Below are positions 1 through 12,990 of a DNA stretch of 43,805 nt, piece by piece. This DNA comes from Hyphomicrobium sp. GTDB lineage: Bacteria; Pseudomonadota; Alphaproteobacteria; Rhizobiales; Hyphomicrobiaceae. The notes below the pieces were generated by a model, which was given only the letters and a program-made list of their open reading frames with translations, searched no databases and was not told the origin of the DNA. The translations under genes and the position numbers were made by a program. How positions within the stretch are numbered: position 1 is the stretch's first letter; each line of letters starts with the position of its first letter. The stretch lies in the NCBI GenBank assembly GCA_002928955.1, contig PERT01000026.1:1-43805 (forward strand), read 5' to 3'.

Positions 1-12
1 ATCATAGGTTTG

Positions 13-88
13 CTAGTGTTCCTTAGGCGCCGACATTTGATCTGGAGCGCGTTGCAACGGGAATCAAATGTCGGCGCCGGAACACTAG
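13..88. repeat. Hairpin repeat unit A (CTAGTG...CACTAG)
   Basis: Long inverted repeat. The left arm (13-41) and right arm (63-88) are complementary over 26 positions, interrupted only by an extra TTA in the left arm (23-25). The outer ends are CTAGTGTTCC and GGAACACTAG, the inner stem contains GGCGCCGACATTTGAT, and the loop (42-62) holds the small palindrome CGTTGCAACG. The outer CTAGTG, an interruption about 10 nt inside, a GCGCC block and a loop of about 21 nt are shared with the units near 43.6-43.8 kb, although the arm sequences differ. It lies about 80 bp upstream of dnaE. I do not recognise a named family; a non-autonomous palindromic element is the simplest reading. Confidence 0.85.
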
Positions 89-168
89 AGTGCCCTTGAA
101 TCCTGTGGAAAACGGGTATTTGCCGGCCGGCGCCCCCGAGCCGGCGTGCCTCGTGTACGCTCTCAATC

Positions 169-3834
<3,666 letters not shown>

Positions 3835-4121
3835 AGCGCTCGATTGCGCATGGCGCGGCAAACAGCGTCGTTCACGCGTTGCTCGCGCCGCATCAGCGCA
3901 TCGAGCGTGGCCGTGCTGGCGGTGTTCCAGACCCTTGTTGATGCCTCTCGACTCAACCAGTCCACGGGCACCCGTTCTGTGAATGCGGGTGAGCCCGCAG
4001 CCACAGAGGAATGGACCCAATCCTGATCTGCCGAACCCGGGCGCACCCCATTCACCTCGCCCCATCACGATCCGATGATTGTCCGTCGCATTGTGCTGCG
4101 GCGCAATATAGACTGCAGCGA

Positions 4122-5192
4122 ATGCAAGGTCGTGCCGAACACATTGCCGCGCAGGCCGTGGCCAGCGAGCTGCAGGACGCCGGAGCAAATGACGCTGTGG
4201 CGAAGTGGCTTCCGCATGCCGACTCGAGCACGCCGGCAATCCCCGATGGCATACTTCCCGTCGACGCCGCACCCATCGAAACACCGCCGGTCAAAGCCGC
4301 AGCGGCTGCCGATGCCGATGCCGATGCCGATCCCGGCGCGAGCGTCGATCCGGCCCCGATTGCCCCCGGCGCGCTCACTGCTTCCTTCCGCATCCTGCCG
4401 CCCGAGGTCGAGCGTGACGTCACGCTGCTCATTGCACTCGGCCTCGTGCTGTTCTTGAATGTCAGCTTTGTGCTTGGTTCGCTCGACCTGCTTCCGCTCG
4501 GCGCTGCCCCTGAGCCCGATCGCGAAAAGGAAAAGCGCGGTCAGGTCGAATTCTCTGAAGTCGTGACCGTCGAACTGGTCGAGGAACCGGACGCGGCCTC
4601 CCGCTCCAAACATTCGCAAATTGGCACGGATGCCCGGCCTACCCCGGCAACGGAAGAAACCCCGCCAGCCGAGCAGACGCCTCCCGCCGAACAGCGGCAG
4701 CCGCAGCCCGTGACGGCCGAGGTCGAAAAGCCCGAACCCAAGCCGCCGAAGCCCGAGCGCGCCCGGCCCGAGCCCCGTGATCCAGGGCGCGAACTCTCGA
4801 TCGCCGATTTTGATCTGACAATGAACGCCTACACGGAGGCCCTGGAGCGCGCGGAGGCTCAGCGTCGGCGCACGCCCCAGCAGCGCGCGGCTGAGCAACA
4901 GCGCATCGGAGGTGCCGCGCCGCAAGGCACCCAAAGTGCCTACGCCAAAAGCGTGACCACCGCGCTCGCCAAGAACAAGCCGAGATCCTACCTGACGCGC
5001 GGGGAGGTCTATATACAGTTCCAGTTGAACCGGGATGGTACCATTCAGTTCGTGCGCGTCGTCCAATCGAGCGGCGATCCCTTGCTGGACCAGACCGGTA
5101 TCGACGCCATCCGCAAGACCACTTATCCGGCTGCGCCGCCTGATGTCGATCCGCGCGACCTGCGCTACACCATCCACTTCGTATTCAACTGA
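4122..5192 (+). CDS. TonB-family C-terminal domain protein
   Basis: Predicted inner-membrane-anchored periplasmic protein of 356 residues. It has a cytoplasmic N-terminus of about 100 residues containing an Ala-Asp repeat (ADADADAD, from GATGCC hexamers at 4311-4334) and one membrane segment (about 101-122, VTLLIALGLVLFLNVSFVL). A Pro/Glu/Lys-rich spacer (about 175-230: PPAEQTPPAEQ, PEPKPPKPE) follows, then a TonB-like C-terminal domain (about 280-356) with GEVYIQFQLNRDGTIQFV and DAIRKTTYPAAPP. This is the layout of TonB/TolA-type energy transducers, but no exbB/exbD or tolQR is adjacent. The frame is open from 4011, but the extra 37 residues look non-coding, so ATG 4122 is preferred; neither start has a clear ribosome site. 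A role in transporting energy to outer-membrane receptors is inferred from the domain only. Confidence 0.8.
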   Translation: MQGRAEHIAAQAVASELQDAGANDAVAKWLPHADSSTPAIPDGILPVDAAPIETPPVKAAAAADADADADPGASVDPAPIAPGALTASFRILPPEVERDVTLLIALGLVLFLNVSFVLGSLDLLPLGAAPEPDREKEKRGQVEFSEVVTVELVEEPDAASRSKHSQIGTDARPTPATEETPPAEQTPPAEQRQPQPVTAEVEKPEPKPPKPERARPEPRDPGRELSIADFDLTMNAYTEALERAEAQRRRTPQQRAAEQQRIGGAAPQGTQSAYAKSVTTALAKNKPRSYLTRGEVYIQFQLNRDGTIQFVRVVQSSGDPLLDQTGIDAIRKTTYPAAPPDVDPRDLRYTIHFVFN

Positions 5193-5218
5193 TCGAAAAG
5201 GATGTTTCGCCCCGCCGC

Positions 5219-6001
5219 CTACTTCCAGAACCGGTCGTAGAGCCCGAGCGCGATCTCGATGCCGATCAGTACGATGATGTACCACTCCAACCGATGCGAC
5301 GTGCGCGTGGCCATCAGATCGGTGATGGTGTCCGCCGTTTCCTGGATCACGTCGAGCTTGCGCCCGATGGCGCGGCCCCGTGCCGGCAGATCGTACTCGT
5401 CGACGAGCTTGGTCCATAGCCGTTCGAGCTCGGGGTGGTCCCACAGCACGTCCGGCTTGTCGTCGAGATCGACGCGGCCCGCGAGCCGCTGCTGTATTGT
5501 CAGCGCTTCGCCGATCTGTTCGAGGTGCTGCGATTGCGGTCCCTGCGGCAGCTTGCGCTGTGACAGGCTCTGGGCTACCGGCGCGATGCGATCGAAAGCG
5601 TGGGCGATGCGGCGCTCGTCGTAGGCCATGGCGACGCTCATCGCCATCGCTTCTGCCACCAGCAGGAGGCGGTCCTGATCGGCCGCGCGCAGCTGGATCG
5701 CACCAGAGCCCGACAACAGGTCTTCGGCGTCTGGGCGCACGACGACAAAAGCCGTTTCATTCTCCCGTTCCGACAAAGCTCCCGAAACCCGCGGCAGCAG
5801 GCTATCGATGAGCGCCTCTTCCTCTGGTGGCGTCATGCCTGCGAATACTGCAGCCCCCGACTTGAACAACACCGCCGTTCCACCGGTCACCGTTCGGAAG
5901 GCGAGCGGGTTCTTCGAGAACGCATCCTCGCGCTCGAGACCCTTCAAGTCGATGCGCTCGCCAAGCTGCAGCGCGCGGATGGTGAGATCGGGGGTATCCA
6001 T
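5219..6001 (-). CDS. RMD1/DUF155 family membrane protein
   Basis: 260 residues. The family (yeast Rmd1/Sif3-like, DUF155) has an alpha/beta N-terminal part and a C-terminal helical region ending in a single membrane anchor. Seen here are FKSGAAVFAGMTPPEEEALI near residue 50, DERRIAHAFDRIAPVAQSL in the middle, a helical stretch, and the terminal pattern ATRTSHRLEWYIIVLIGIEI followed by a short charged tail, which is the family signature. The bacterial function is not established. It converges on the TonB-like gene with 26 bp between stop codons. Confidence 0.85.
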   Translation of the reverse strand: MDTPDLTIRALQLGERIDLKGLEREDAFSKNPLAFRTVTGGTAVLFKSGAAVFAGMTPPEEEALIDSLLPRVSGALSERENETAFVVVRPDAEDLLSGSGAIQLRAADQDRLLLVAEAMAMSVAMAYDERRIAHAFDRIAPVAQSLSQRKLPQGPQSQHLEQIGEALTIQQRLAGRVDLDDKPDVLWDHPELERLWTKLVDEYDLPARGRAIGRKLDVIQETADTITDLMATRTSHRLEWYIIVLIGIEIALGLYDRFWK

Positions 6002-6352
6002 GGGAAGGTGTGTCCATGTGTCTGCAACCTGTACCCGTGGCAGCCAACCCTGCCTTCCGCGCGGTGCTATGCCCGTCCTACCACGGCCTGGCCGCCGTTA
6101 CAGCTCTCGCCTCCGGTGGGTCGGGCCAAAAACGGGCAGTCAAAATCGGTGTCAGGCGCTCAGTGCGTGGCACGCGGGCCTTGCCAGCGGGCCGAAGTTC
6201 CTCCATAACCCGGCCCATCCCACACGTAGACTACGCGCTTGCCGGATGAAAAGCCCCGGTCGGTCGCTCCGGTGGACGGACGATTTCCCTCGGGAAACGC
6301 CCGTCTTCTCAGGTCCGCGGAGGTTTAACCGGAAAACAAGGACGTTCGAACG
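6002..6352. other. Gene-free region upstream of rpsB
   Basis: 351 bp between the divergently transcribed DUF155 gene and rpsB. Short open frames here lack coding character. The region presumably holds the rpsB promoter and leader. I could not identify a convincing -35/-10 pair, riboswitch or known S2-binding leader. A ribosome site AAGGA lies about 10 bp before the rpsB ATG. Confidence 0.5.
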
Positions 6353-7345
6353 ATGGCAGTTCCCGCCTTCAATATGCGTCAGCTTTTGGAAGCTGGCGTT
6401 CACTTCGGTCACCAATCGCACCGCTGGAACCCGAAGATGCAGCCGTTTATCTACGGCTCGCGCAACAACATCCACATCCTGGACCTGACGCAGACCGTTC
6501 CGCTGTTGCATCAGGCGCTGGTCAAGGTCTCCGACACCGTCGCCGGCGGCGGCCGCGTGCTGTTCGTCGCGACAAAACGCCAGGCCTCGGATTCGATCGC
6601 CGACGCCGCCAAGCGGTCGGCGCAGTATTATATGAACCACCGCTGGCTGGGCGGCACGTTGACCAACTGGAAGACCGTATCGCAGTCGATCCGCCGCCTC
6701 CGGCAGATGGATGAGATCATCGCCGACCCGCAGGGCCGCACCAAGAAAGAACTGCTCACCATCCAGCGGGACCGCGACAAGCTCAATCAGGCGCTGGGCG
6801 GCATCAAGGACATGGGCGGAACGCCGGATCTGTTGTTCGTGATCGACACCAACAAGGAGCAGATCGCGATCCAGGAGGCGCGCAAGCTCGGCATCCCGAT
6901 CGTCGCCATCGTGGATACCAACTGCGATCCCGACGGAATCGATTTCCCGGTGCCCGGTAACGACGATGCCGGCCGCGCACTGACGCTATATTGCGATTTG
7001 ATCGCACGGGCCGCCCTCGACGGTCTTGAGCGCAGCCAAGTCGCATCGGGTGTCGATATCGGCGCCATGGACGCGCCTCCCAGTGAGGCTGTTCCGGTCA
7101 AGGTCACGTTCAAGGGCATCGACGCTCCGCGCGGCGAGGCGGACGACCTCAAGCGGATCGTCGGCATCAACCCGAAGACCGAACTCCGGCTCAACGATGC
7201 CGGCGTGTTCCACTTCTGGCAGTTGGCCGATCTCGACGCCGACCACTCGGCGGCACTCGATCGTATGCTGAGGTTACGCGGGCAGATCGCCAAGGAAGAT
7301 TGGGTCGCTCAGGCCAAGAAGCTGGTCGAAGCCGCCGCCGTTTGA
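6353..7345 (+). CDS. rpsB: 30S ribosomal protein S2 with C-terminal extension
   Basis: Small-subunit protein S2, 330 residues against about 240 in E. coli. The S2 core is unmistakable: [20 protein letters not shown] at the start, [39 protein letters not shown] and [19 protein letters not shown]. The extra C-terminal part (about 263-330) reads [20 protein letters not shown], then [20 protein letters not shown] and a final WVAQAKKL. This is a helix-hairpin-helix-type module of the kind attached to several proteins in Hyphomicrobiales. From memory, long S2 proteins of about 330 residues occur in related genera, so this is lineage-typical rather than unique. It heads the rpsB-tsf-pyrH-frr block. 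Confidence 0.97.
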   Translation: MAVPAFNMRQLLEAGVHFGHQSHRWNPKMQPFIYGSRNNIHILDLTQTVPLLHQALVKVSDTVAGGGRVLFVATKRQASDSIADAAKRSAQYYMNHRWLGGTLTNWKTVSQSIRRLRQMDEIIADPQGRTKKELLTIQRDRDKLNQALGGIKDMGGTPDLLFVIDTNKEQIAIQEARKLGIPIVAIVDTNCDPDGIDFPVPGNDDAGRALTLYCDLIARAALDGLERSQVASGVDIGAMDAPPSEAVPVKVTFKGIDAPRGEADDLKRIVGINPKTELRLNDAGVFHFWQLADLDADHSAALDRMLRLRGQIAKEDWVAQAKKLVEAAAV

Positions 7346-7489
7346 TCTGAACGACACCGAGGAGCCAAGGCCGGACGGGGAGGGGATGACGGGTTTTGCT
7401 TCGTCGTCCACGCCATCCGGCCGGAGGGCGTCACATTTCGTACATGCAGCGGGCGTAGCCAATGCGCTTGCCAACAGATGGGCCATGCC

Positions 7490-8422
7490 ATGACGATTTC
7501 CGCGACGATGGTGAAGGAGCTGCGCGACCGAACCGGCGCCGGCATGATGGATTGCAAGACCGCGCTGAGCGAGACCGCTGGCGATGTCGAGGCGGCCATC
7601 GACTGGCTGCGCAAAAAGGGCTTGTCGAAAGCCGCCAAGAAGGCTGATCGCGTCGCAGCCGAAGGCCTGATAGGCGTTGGTATTGCCGGTACGTCTGGTG
7701 CTCTCGTCGAGGTCAACTCGGAGACCGATTTCGTCGCTCGCAACGCGCAGTTCCAAGAAATGGTTTCGGCCATTGCCGCCGCGGCCACCACGGCCGACGG
7801 AGATTACGCCAAACTGCTGGCAGTGCCTTTCCCCGGCAAGAAAATCAGCGTGGAAGAGCACGTCAAGGAGATGGTCGCGACCATCGGCGAGAACATGAGC
7901 GTGCGGCGCACCGCCGCCATCGCGGTAAAGCAAGGCGTGGTTGCGAGTTACATGCATAGCCAAGTAGCCCCTGGCCTTGGCAAGATCGGCGTACTCGTCG
8001 CGCTCGAAAGCTCCGGCAAGAACACCGAAGAGCTCAACGCGCTCGGCCGCATGATCGCCATGCACGTCGCCGCCTCGAACCCGATTGCGCTCGATATCGG
8101 CGGCGTGCCGGCGGCCATTGTCGAGAGAGAAAAAGCCATTCTCGCCGACAAGAACCAGGGCAAGAAGCCTGAGGTGCTGGAAAAGATCTTCCAGTCCAGC
8201 CTCAAGACCTTCGCCAAGGACAACTGCCTGATCGAGCAGGCGTTCATCCATGATCCTTCGAAGTCGGTGACGCAGGTTCTGAAGGAGGCCGAGGGCAAGG
8301 TCGGGGGTCCGATCAAACTCACCGGTTTCGTCAAGTACACCCTCGGCGAGGGCATCGAGAAAAAGGAAGAGGACTTCGCTGCCGAAGTCGCCAAGGTGGT
8401 TGGCGAGGCCAAGAAGTCCTGA
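7490..8422 (+). CDS. tsf: Translation elongation factor Ts
   Basis: Guanine-nucleotide exchange factor for EF-Tu, 310 residues, cytoplasmic. The N-terminal UBA-like domain holds [20 protein letters not shown] and the family TDF motif appears in [13 protein letters not shown]. The dimerisation/core region includes [11 protein letters not shown] and the C-terminus has [19 protein letters not shown] 7490 gives the usual family N-terminus ([11 protein letters not shown]); the in-frame ATG at 7478 adds four unneeded residues. The 144 bp after rpsB contain an imperfect hairpin (GGCCGGACGG about 7370 with CCATCCGGCC about 7410) that could modulate read-through within the operon. Confidence 0.97.
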   Translation: MTISATMVKELRDRTGAGMMDCKTALSETAGDVEAAIDWLRKKGLSKAAKKADRVAAEGLIGVGIAGTSGALVEVNSETDFVARNAQFQEMVSAIAAAATTADGDYAKLLAVPFPGKKISVEEHVKEMVATIGENMSVRRTAAIAVKQGVVASYMHSQVAPGLGKIGVLVALESSGKNTEELNALGRMIAMHVAASNPIALDIGGVPAAIVEREKAILADKNQGKKPEVLEKIFQSSLKTFAKDNCLIEQAFIHDPSKSVTQVLKEAEGKVGGPIKLTGFVKYTLGEGIEKKEEDFAAEVAKVVGEAKKS

Positions 8423-8508
8423 TCCGGTGATGATCACTCTTTCAAGGTCGTCCTGACTGTTATTCTCCGTTCGGGGCTGGAAATTCTCCAGACTCATGCA
8501 ATATCCAG

Positions 8509-8540
8509 CCGGCGCGGGGTCAATCCCGGGCCGGTTTTTC
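8509..8540 (+). terminator. Terminator-like hairpin between tsf and pyrH
   Basis: CCGGCGCGGG (8509-8518) pairs with CCCGGGCCGG (8525-8534) with one mismatch around a short loop. It is followed directly by TTTTTC and TT. It has the form of a Rho-independent terminator and lies 30 bp before the pyrH start, so it may end rpsB-tsf transcription or attenuate pyrH. Confidence 0.65.
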
Positions 8541-8570
8541 TTGGCCGCAGGGTAACCGCGGGAGATTGGG

Positions 8571-9299
8571 ATGGCGGATCTGGGCACGGGCCTCAAGTAC
8601 AAGCGGCTATTGCTGAAATTGTCGGGTGAAGCTCTGATGGGGCAGGGCGGCTACGGTCTCGATATGGCGGTGGTCGGCAGACTGGCGCGGGACGTGACCG
8701 AGGCTGTGGACGCCGGCGCGGAGATCGCCGTCGTCGTCGGTGGCGGCAACATCTTCCGTGGCCTGCAAGGTGCAGCCAAGGGCATGGACCGCGCCACCGC
8801 CGACTATATGGGCATGCTGGCGACCGTGATGAACGCGCTGGCCTTCCAGAATGCGCTCGAACATCTCAAGACATCGGCCCGGGTGATGTCGGCAATCCCA
8901 ATGCCGACGGTGTGCGAGAGCTACGTTCGTCCCAAGGCTCTCCATCATTTGCGCAAGGGCCGCGTCGTCATCTTTGCCGCCGGCACAGGCAACCCGTTTT
9001 TCACGACCGACACAGCCGCCACGCTACGCGGCATCGAGATGGACTGCGCCGCGGTGGCCAAGGCCACACAGGTCGACGGCGTCTACTCGGCAGATCCCAA
9101 GAAAGACCCGTCCGCCACCCGCTTCGACCGGCTTACGCACTCCGAGGTTTTGTCCCGCAACCTTCAGGTCATGGACGGCGCCGCGATCGCACTTGCCCGC
9201 GACAACCGACTTCCGGTAATTGTGTTTTCGATTGAAGAGCCCGGCAATCTCCTCAAAGTATTGCGTGGTTTGGCTCGCGCGACGGTGATCGAAGGCTAG
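8571..9299 (+). CDS. pyrH: UMP kinase
   Basis: Phosphorylates UMP to UDP with ATP, in pyrimidine nucleotide synthesis. 242 residues, the normal bacterial length, in the amino-acid-kinase fold. Visible motifs are [11 protein letters not shown] (phosphate loop), [12 protein letters not shown], the UMP-binding region [19 protein letters not shown], and the ATP-site segment [15 protein letters not shown]. The start is ATG 8571, preceded by GGGAG at 6-7 nt spacing. It follows a terminator-like hairpin and precedes frr. Confidence 0.97.
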   Translation: MADLGTGLKYKRLLLKLSGEALMGQGGYGLDMAVVGRLARDVTEAVDAGAEIAVVVGGGNIFRGLQGAAKGMDRATADYMGMLATVMNALAFQNALEHLKTSARVMSAIPMPTVCESYVRPKALHHLRKGRVVIFAAGTGNPFFTTDTAATLRGIEMDCAAVAKATQVDGVYSADPKKDPSATRFDRLTHSEVLSRNLQVMDGAAIALARDNRLPVIVFSIEEPGNLLKVLRGLARATVIEG

Positions 9300-9443
9300 T
9301 ACCGTGGTTATCGTGTCGCGATCCCTGCTCTTGGCCAAGGACGCCGGCCCCGCGTCGGCACCTGTTCATGTGTTGCGCCGTGATGGGCAGCCGGCAAGCG
9401 TAAAAGTGCGGATCAAGCCTGGGATCGGCGCCGAGGAGGAACA

Positions 9444-10007
9444 ATGACGCAAACAGCATTCAATCTTCCGGACATTGAAAAGCGCATGCGGGCGTCAATC
9501 GAGGCCTTGAAGCGCGAGTTGTCGGGTCTCAGGACGGGCCGCGCCAGCGCCAATCTGCTCGATCCAGTGCAAGTGATGGTCTACGGTTCGCGTATGCCGC
9601 TCAACCAGGTGGCTTCGGTGTCAGTGCCGGAAGCGCGCATGATTTCCGTCCAGGTCTGGGATCGCAGCAACGTCATGGCTGTCGACAAGGCCATCCGTGA
9701 AGCCAATCTTGGGTTGAACCCGATCATGGACGGCCAGGTCCTGCGCCTTCCGATTCCGGCTTTGACCGCCGATCGCCGCAACGAGTTCGTCAAGCTTGCC
9801 CACAAATATGCCGAGCATTCCCGCGTGTCAGTCCGCAATGTCCGTCGCGAAGGTATGGACCTGCTCAAGAAACTCGAGAAAGACGGCAAGATGAGCGAGG
9901 ATGATCATCACAAGAATTCGGCTAAGGTGCAGGAGCTGACCGACAAGCTGATCAAAGAAATCGACCAGCTTCTGGCGCAGAAGGAAGTCGATATCCAAAA
10001 AGTTTGA
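9444..10007 (+). CDS. frr: Ribosome recycling factor
   Basis: Splits post-termination ribosomes together with EF-G; cytoplasmic. 187 residues, the usual length. The two-domain RRF pattern is clear: LSGLRTGRASANLLDPV, PEARMISVQVWDRSNVMAV, IREANLGLNPIMDGQVLRLP, LTADRRNEFVKLAHKYAEHS and VRNVRREGMDLLKK. There is a strong ribosome site (GAGGAGGAACA) just before ATG 9444. The 144 bp between pyrH and frr hold no gene or obvious terminator. Confidence 0.97.
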   Translation: MTQTAFNLPDIEKRMRASIEALKRELSGLRTGRASANLLDPVQVMVYGSRMPLNQVASVSVPEARMISVQVWDRSNVMAVDKAIREANLGLNPIMDGQVLRLPIPALTADRRNEFVKLAHKYAEHSRVSVRNVRREGMDLLKKLEKDGKMSEDDHHKNSAKVQELTDKLIKEIDQLLAQKEVDIQKV

Positions 10008-10075
10008 AGTTTTGCGCGACCGGTTGCCATCGATCCCGATACAAGTAATGCCTCGATAGAGAAAGCCCGGCCGCC

Positions 10076-10846
10076 TTGACCGAAACCTCTCCTCAGCAAG
10101 TCCGGATCGCCCGCGCGTGTGATGGGGCCGATGAACCGCCGCGTCACGTCGCCATCATCATGGACGGCAACGGGCGCTGGGCCGCAGCCCGTGGCATGCC
10201 GCGTGCCCTCGGCCACCGGCAGGGCGTCGAAGCCGTTCGAAAAACGGTGAGGGCAGCGATCGAGCTCGGTATCGCCTACCTCACGATCTACAGCTTTTCC
10301 TCCGAGAACTGGACCCGGCCGGCCGACGAGATCGACGATCTGATGGGACTCATGAAGCGCTTCATCCGGCGTGACATGGCGGAACTGCACAAGGCCGGCG
10401 TCAAGATTGCCGTCATCGGGGAGCGCGAGCAGGTTGACCCCGAGCTCATGCTGCTGATCGACGAGGCGCGGGCATTGACGGCGAACAACACGACGCTCAC
10501 GCTGGTTGTCGCATTCAACTACGGGTCTCGCGCCGAGATCGCCAAGGCTGCCCGCCGGCTCGCCGCTGAGGTTGCCGAAGGCAAACTGGCCCCGGCCGAA
10601 ATCACGGTCGAGGCGCTGGGGCGCGCGCTTGATACCGGCGGTATTCCCGACCCGGATCTCTTGGTCCGCACCAGCGGCGAGATGCGGCTTTCGAACTTCT
10701 TGCTCTGGCAGGCAGCCTACACCGAGTTCGTATTCCTCGACGTCTACTGGCCCGAGTTCGGCCGACCAGAACTCGAGCACGCGATCGCGACCTACCGGGC
10801 ACGTGAGCGCCGTTTCGGCGGCCTTAATCGGCGCTCCACGGCATGA
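10076..10846 (+). CDS. uppS: Undecaprenyl diphosphate synthase (cis-prenyltransferase)
   Basis: Condenses isopentenyl diphosphate units into the C55 carrier lipid precursor used for peptidoglycan and O-antigen. 256 residues. Family motifs: [13 protein letters not shown] with the catalytic Asp in [35 protein letters not shown], and near the end the signature [20 protein letters not shown] followed by AYTEFVF. The start is taken as TTG 10076 because no ATG lies in frame close to the conserved core; GAGAAAG is about 11 nt upstream. It is nine base pairs from cdsA. Confidence 0.94.
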   Translation: MTETSPQQVRIARACDGADEPPRHVAIIMDGNGRWAAARGMPRALGHRQGVEAVRKTVRAAIELGIAYLTIYSFSSENWTRPADEIDDLMGLMKRFIRRDMAELHKAGVKIAVIGEREQVDPELMLLIDEARALTANNTTLTLVVAFNYGSRAEIAKAARRLAAEVAEGKLAPAEITVEALGRALDTGGIPDPDLLVRTSGEMRLSNFLLWQAAYTEFVFLDVYWPEFGRPELEHAIATYRARERRFGGLNRRSTA

Positions 10847-10855
10847 GGCGCAGCC

Positions 10856-11713
10856 ATGCATGACGAGGCCCGCGCGGCTCCGCAGCGACTCAATCCCACG
10901 CCATGGCGGGATCTCAGGGTGCGCGCGATGGCTGGCGCTGTTCTCGCCTTGGGCGCGTTTCTCCTGCTTGTCGCAGGCCAGCGGCCTTTCGCACTTCTGG
11001 TACTCGCCATTGCGTTGCTGATGAGCTGGGAATGGGGACGGATGGTCCGCCACAATACGTGGGACGTTCCGTTCGCCGTCCATGCCGGAGCGATGGCGAC
11101 TGCCGTGCTGCTGGCCGTCACCGGGCTGCCAGCTCTCAGTCTGGCGGTGCTCGGGATTGGTGCCCTTGTCGTTCTCGCGCTCGAGTTTGGCCGCCGGTCC
11201 ACCATGTCCGCGCACGGTGTGTTCTATGTTGGGCTACCGGCCGTTGCTCTACTCTGGCTGAGGGGCGACGGCCCGCTCGGGTTCTGGGCTGTGCTGATGG
11301 TTGTTGGCTGTGTGGTTGCGACGGACACGGCGGCGTTCTTCGCGGGCCGGCAGTTCGGCGGTCCCAAGCTGTGGCCCGCGGTGTCGCCGAACAAGACTTG
11401 GGCCGGCCTGATCGGCGGCGTCTCGGCAAGCGCGCTGGTTGCGACGCTTTTTTCGCTGGCCGTTACTGGCGCGTCGTGGGAACGCCTGCTTGCGCTGGGC
11501 GTCGGGCTCGCTTTGGTATCGCAGGCCGGCGATCTCGCCGAAAGCGGGCTGAAACGACTGTTCAAGGTCAAGGATACCAGTAGCTTGATCCCCGGGCATG
11601 GCGGGTTCATGGATCGCATGGACGGCCTTGTCGCTGCTGCCACCGCCGCGGCACTTCTGTCGCTGTTGATCAACGCCAAGGCCCCTGCACGTGCCTTGCT
11701 CCTGGGCTCGTGA
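10856..11713 (+). CDS. cdsA: Phosphatidate cytidylyltransferase
   Basis: Integral inner-membrane enzyme making CDP-diacylglycerol from phosphatidate and CTP, the entry to phospholipid synthesis. 285 residues, mostly hydrophobic, with about seven or eight membrane segments beginning at MAGAVLALGAFLLLVAG. The C-terminal signature is present: DTAAFFAGRQFGGPKL, SPNKTWAGLIGG, and SQAGDLAESGLKRLFKVKD followed by PGHGGFMDRMDGL. Its stop overlaps the dxr start by 4 bp (GTGA), indicating coupled translation. Confidence 0.96.
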   Translation: MHDEARAAPQRLNPTPWRDLRVRAMAGAVLALGAFLLLVAGQRPFALLVLAIALLMSWEWGRMVRHNTWDVPFAVHAGAMATAVLLAVTGLPALSLAVLGIGALVVLALEFGRRSTMSAHGVFYVGLPAVALLWLRGDGPLGFWAVLMVVGCVVATDTAAFFAGRQFGGPKLWPAVSPNKTWAGLIGGVSASALVATLFSLAVTGASWERLLALGVGLALVSQAGDLAESGLKRLFKVKDTSSLIPGHGGFMDRMDGLVAAATAAALLSLLINAKAPARALLLGS

Positions 11714-12990
11714 CAACTTCGATGGTCAAGCAAACGATGGATCCGCCGACAGCCGCCTCTGACGTTGCCGCGGCAGCGGATCCGGCCAGGGTTCCGGTTG
11801 ATGCCGTCCGGTCGATCTCGATCCTCGGCGCCACCGGCTCCATAGGGGCCAGCACGCTCGATCTGGTGGGGCGCGATCCGGATGCCTTCGAGATCGTGGC
11901 GCTCACCGCCCAGACCAACGCCGAACAGTTGGCCGCCCTTGCCGTCAAGCACCGAGCGCGGTTTGCCGCCATCGGGGACGAGAGCTGCTACGCCGCCCTC
12001 AAAGCCGCGTTGTCGGGATCGGGCATTCGGATCGGCGCAGGTGCATCTGCACTCGAAGAAGCCGCGACCGAGCCGGCCGACTGCACCATGGCAGCCATTA
12101 TTGGTGCGGCGGGGCTCAGACCGACGTTCGCGGCTGTGCGGCAGGGCCGCCGGCTTGCACTGGCCAACAAGGAATGCCTCGTCTCGGCCGGTGCCGTGTT
12201 CATGGCCGAGGTCGTTCGTCGCGGCGCCGAACTGCTGCCGGTCGACAGCGAGCATTCGGCCGCGTTCCAGGCACTTGCGGGTGCCACCCCCGAAACCATC
12301 GAGCGCATCGTGTTGACGGCATCCGGCGGCCCGTTCCGGTCGTGGACCAAGGCACAGCTCGCGGATGTGAAGCCCGAGCAGGCGTTGAAGCATCCCAACT
12401 GGTCGATGGGCGCCAAGATCACCATCGATTCCGCGACGATGATGAACAAGGGGCTTGAGCTGATCGAGGCCTATCACCTGTTCCCGGTCGAAAAGCACCA
12501 GCTCGGCGCCGTGGTCCACCCGCAGTCGATCGTCCACTGCCTGGTCAGCTATCGCGACGGCTCGGTGCTTGCCCAGCTGTCCTGCCCCGATATGCGGACA
12601 CCGATTGCGTTGGCGCTGGCCTGGCCTACGCGGATGGCCGCACCCGTCGAACGGCTCGATCTCGCCAAAATCGGCACGCTCACCTTCGAGGCCGTCGACG
12701 AGGATCGCTTCCCGGCGCTCCGCATCGCCCGCGAGGCACTTGATCGCGGCGATGCCGCACCTGCCGTAATGAATGCCGCCAACGAAATCGGTGTGGCTGC
12801 GTTCTTGCAGCGGAGAATCGGTTTTCTTGATATTGCCAAGTTGGTATCGTGTGTGATCGAAGAGGCGGACAGAGCGGGTCTAATGCGCCCGCTTGCATCG
12901 CTCGAAGACGTTCTGGCGGTCGATGCGGAAGCCCGGCGCTTGGCTGAATCTGAGTTCGGCCTGGCGAAGCTGGCGTCATTTCGCTTGTAG
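11710..12990 (+). CDS. dxr: 1-deoxy-D-xylulose 5-phosphate reductoisomerase
   Basis: Second step of the MEP isoprenoid pathway: DXP to MEP with NADPH and a divalent metal. 426 residues, slightly long because of an N-terminal leader of about 30 residues. The NADPH fold starts at SILGATGSIGASTLDLV. Later motifs are LALANKECLVSAGAVF, the metal and substrate site LPVDSEHSAAFQAL, LTASGGPFRSW, and NWSMGAKITIDSATMMNKG with ELIEAYHLF. The start GTG 11710 overlaps the cdsA stop; ATG 11722 or 11737 are alternatives. It supplies precursors for the uppS reaction in the same block. Confidence 0.96.
   Translation: MTTSMVKQTMDPPTAASDVAAAADPARVPVDAVRSISILGATGSIGASTLDLVGRDPDAFEIVALTAQTNAEQLAALAVKHRARFAAIGDESCYAALKAALSGSGIRIGAGASALEEAATEPADCTMAAIIGAAGLRPTFAAVRQGRRLALANKECLVSAGAVFMAEVVRRGAELLPVDSEHSAAFQALAGATPETIERIVLTASGGPFRSWTKAQLADVKPEQALKHPNWSMGAKITIDSATMMNKGLELIEAYHLFPVEKHQLGAVVHPQSIVHCLVSYRDGSVLAQLSCPDMRTPIALALAWPTRMAAPVERLDLAKIGTLTFEAVDEDRFPALRIAREALDRGDAAPAVMNAANEIGVAAFLQRRIGFLDIAKLVSCVIEEADRAGLMRPLASLEDVLAVDAEARRLAESEFGLAKLASFRL

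Noticed and set aside
4065-5444. Minus-strand open frame of 459 codons opposite the TonB-like gene
   Set aside because: Antisense shadow; Arg/Gly-rich with no recognisable features, and it crosses the end of the convergent DUF155 gene.
6326-6331. TTTAACC near rpsB as a possible CtrA half-site
   Set aside because: No second TTAA at N7 spacing; too short to call.
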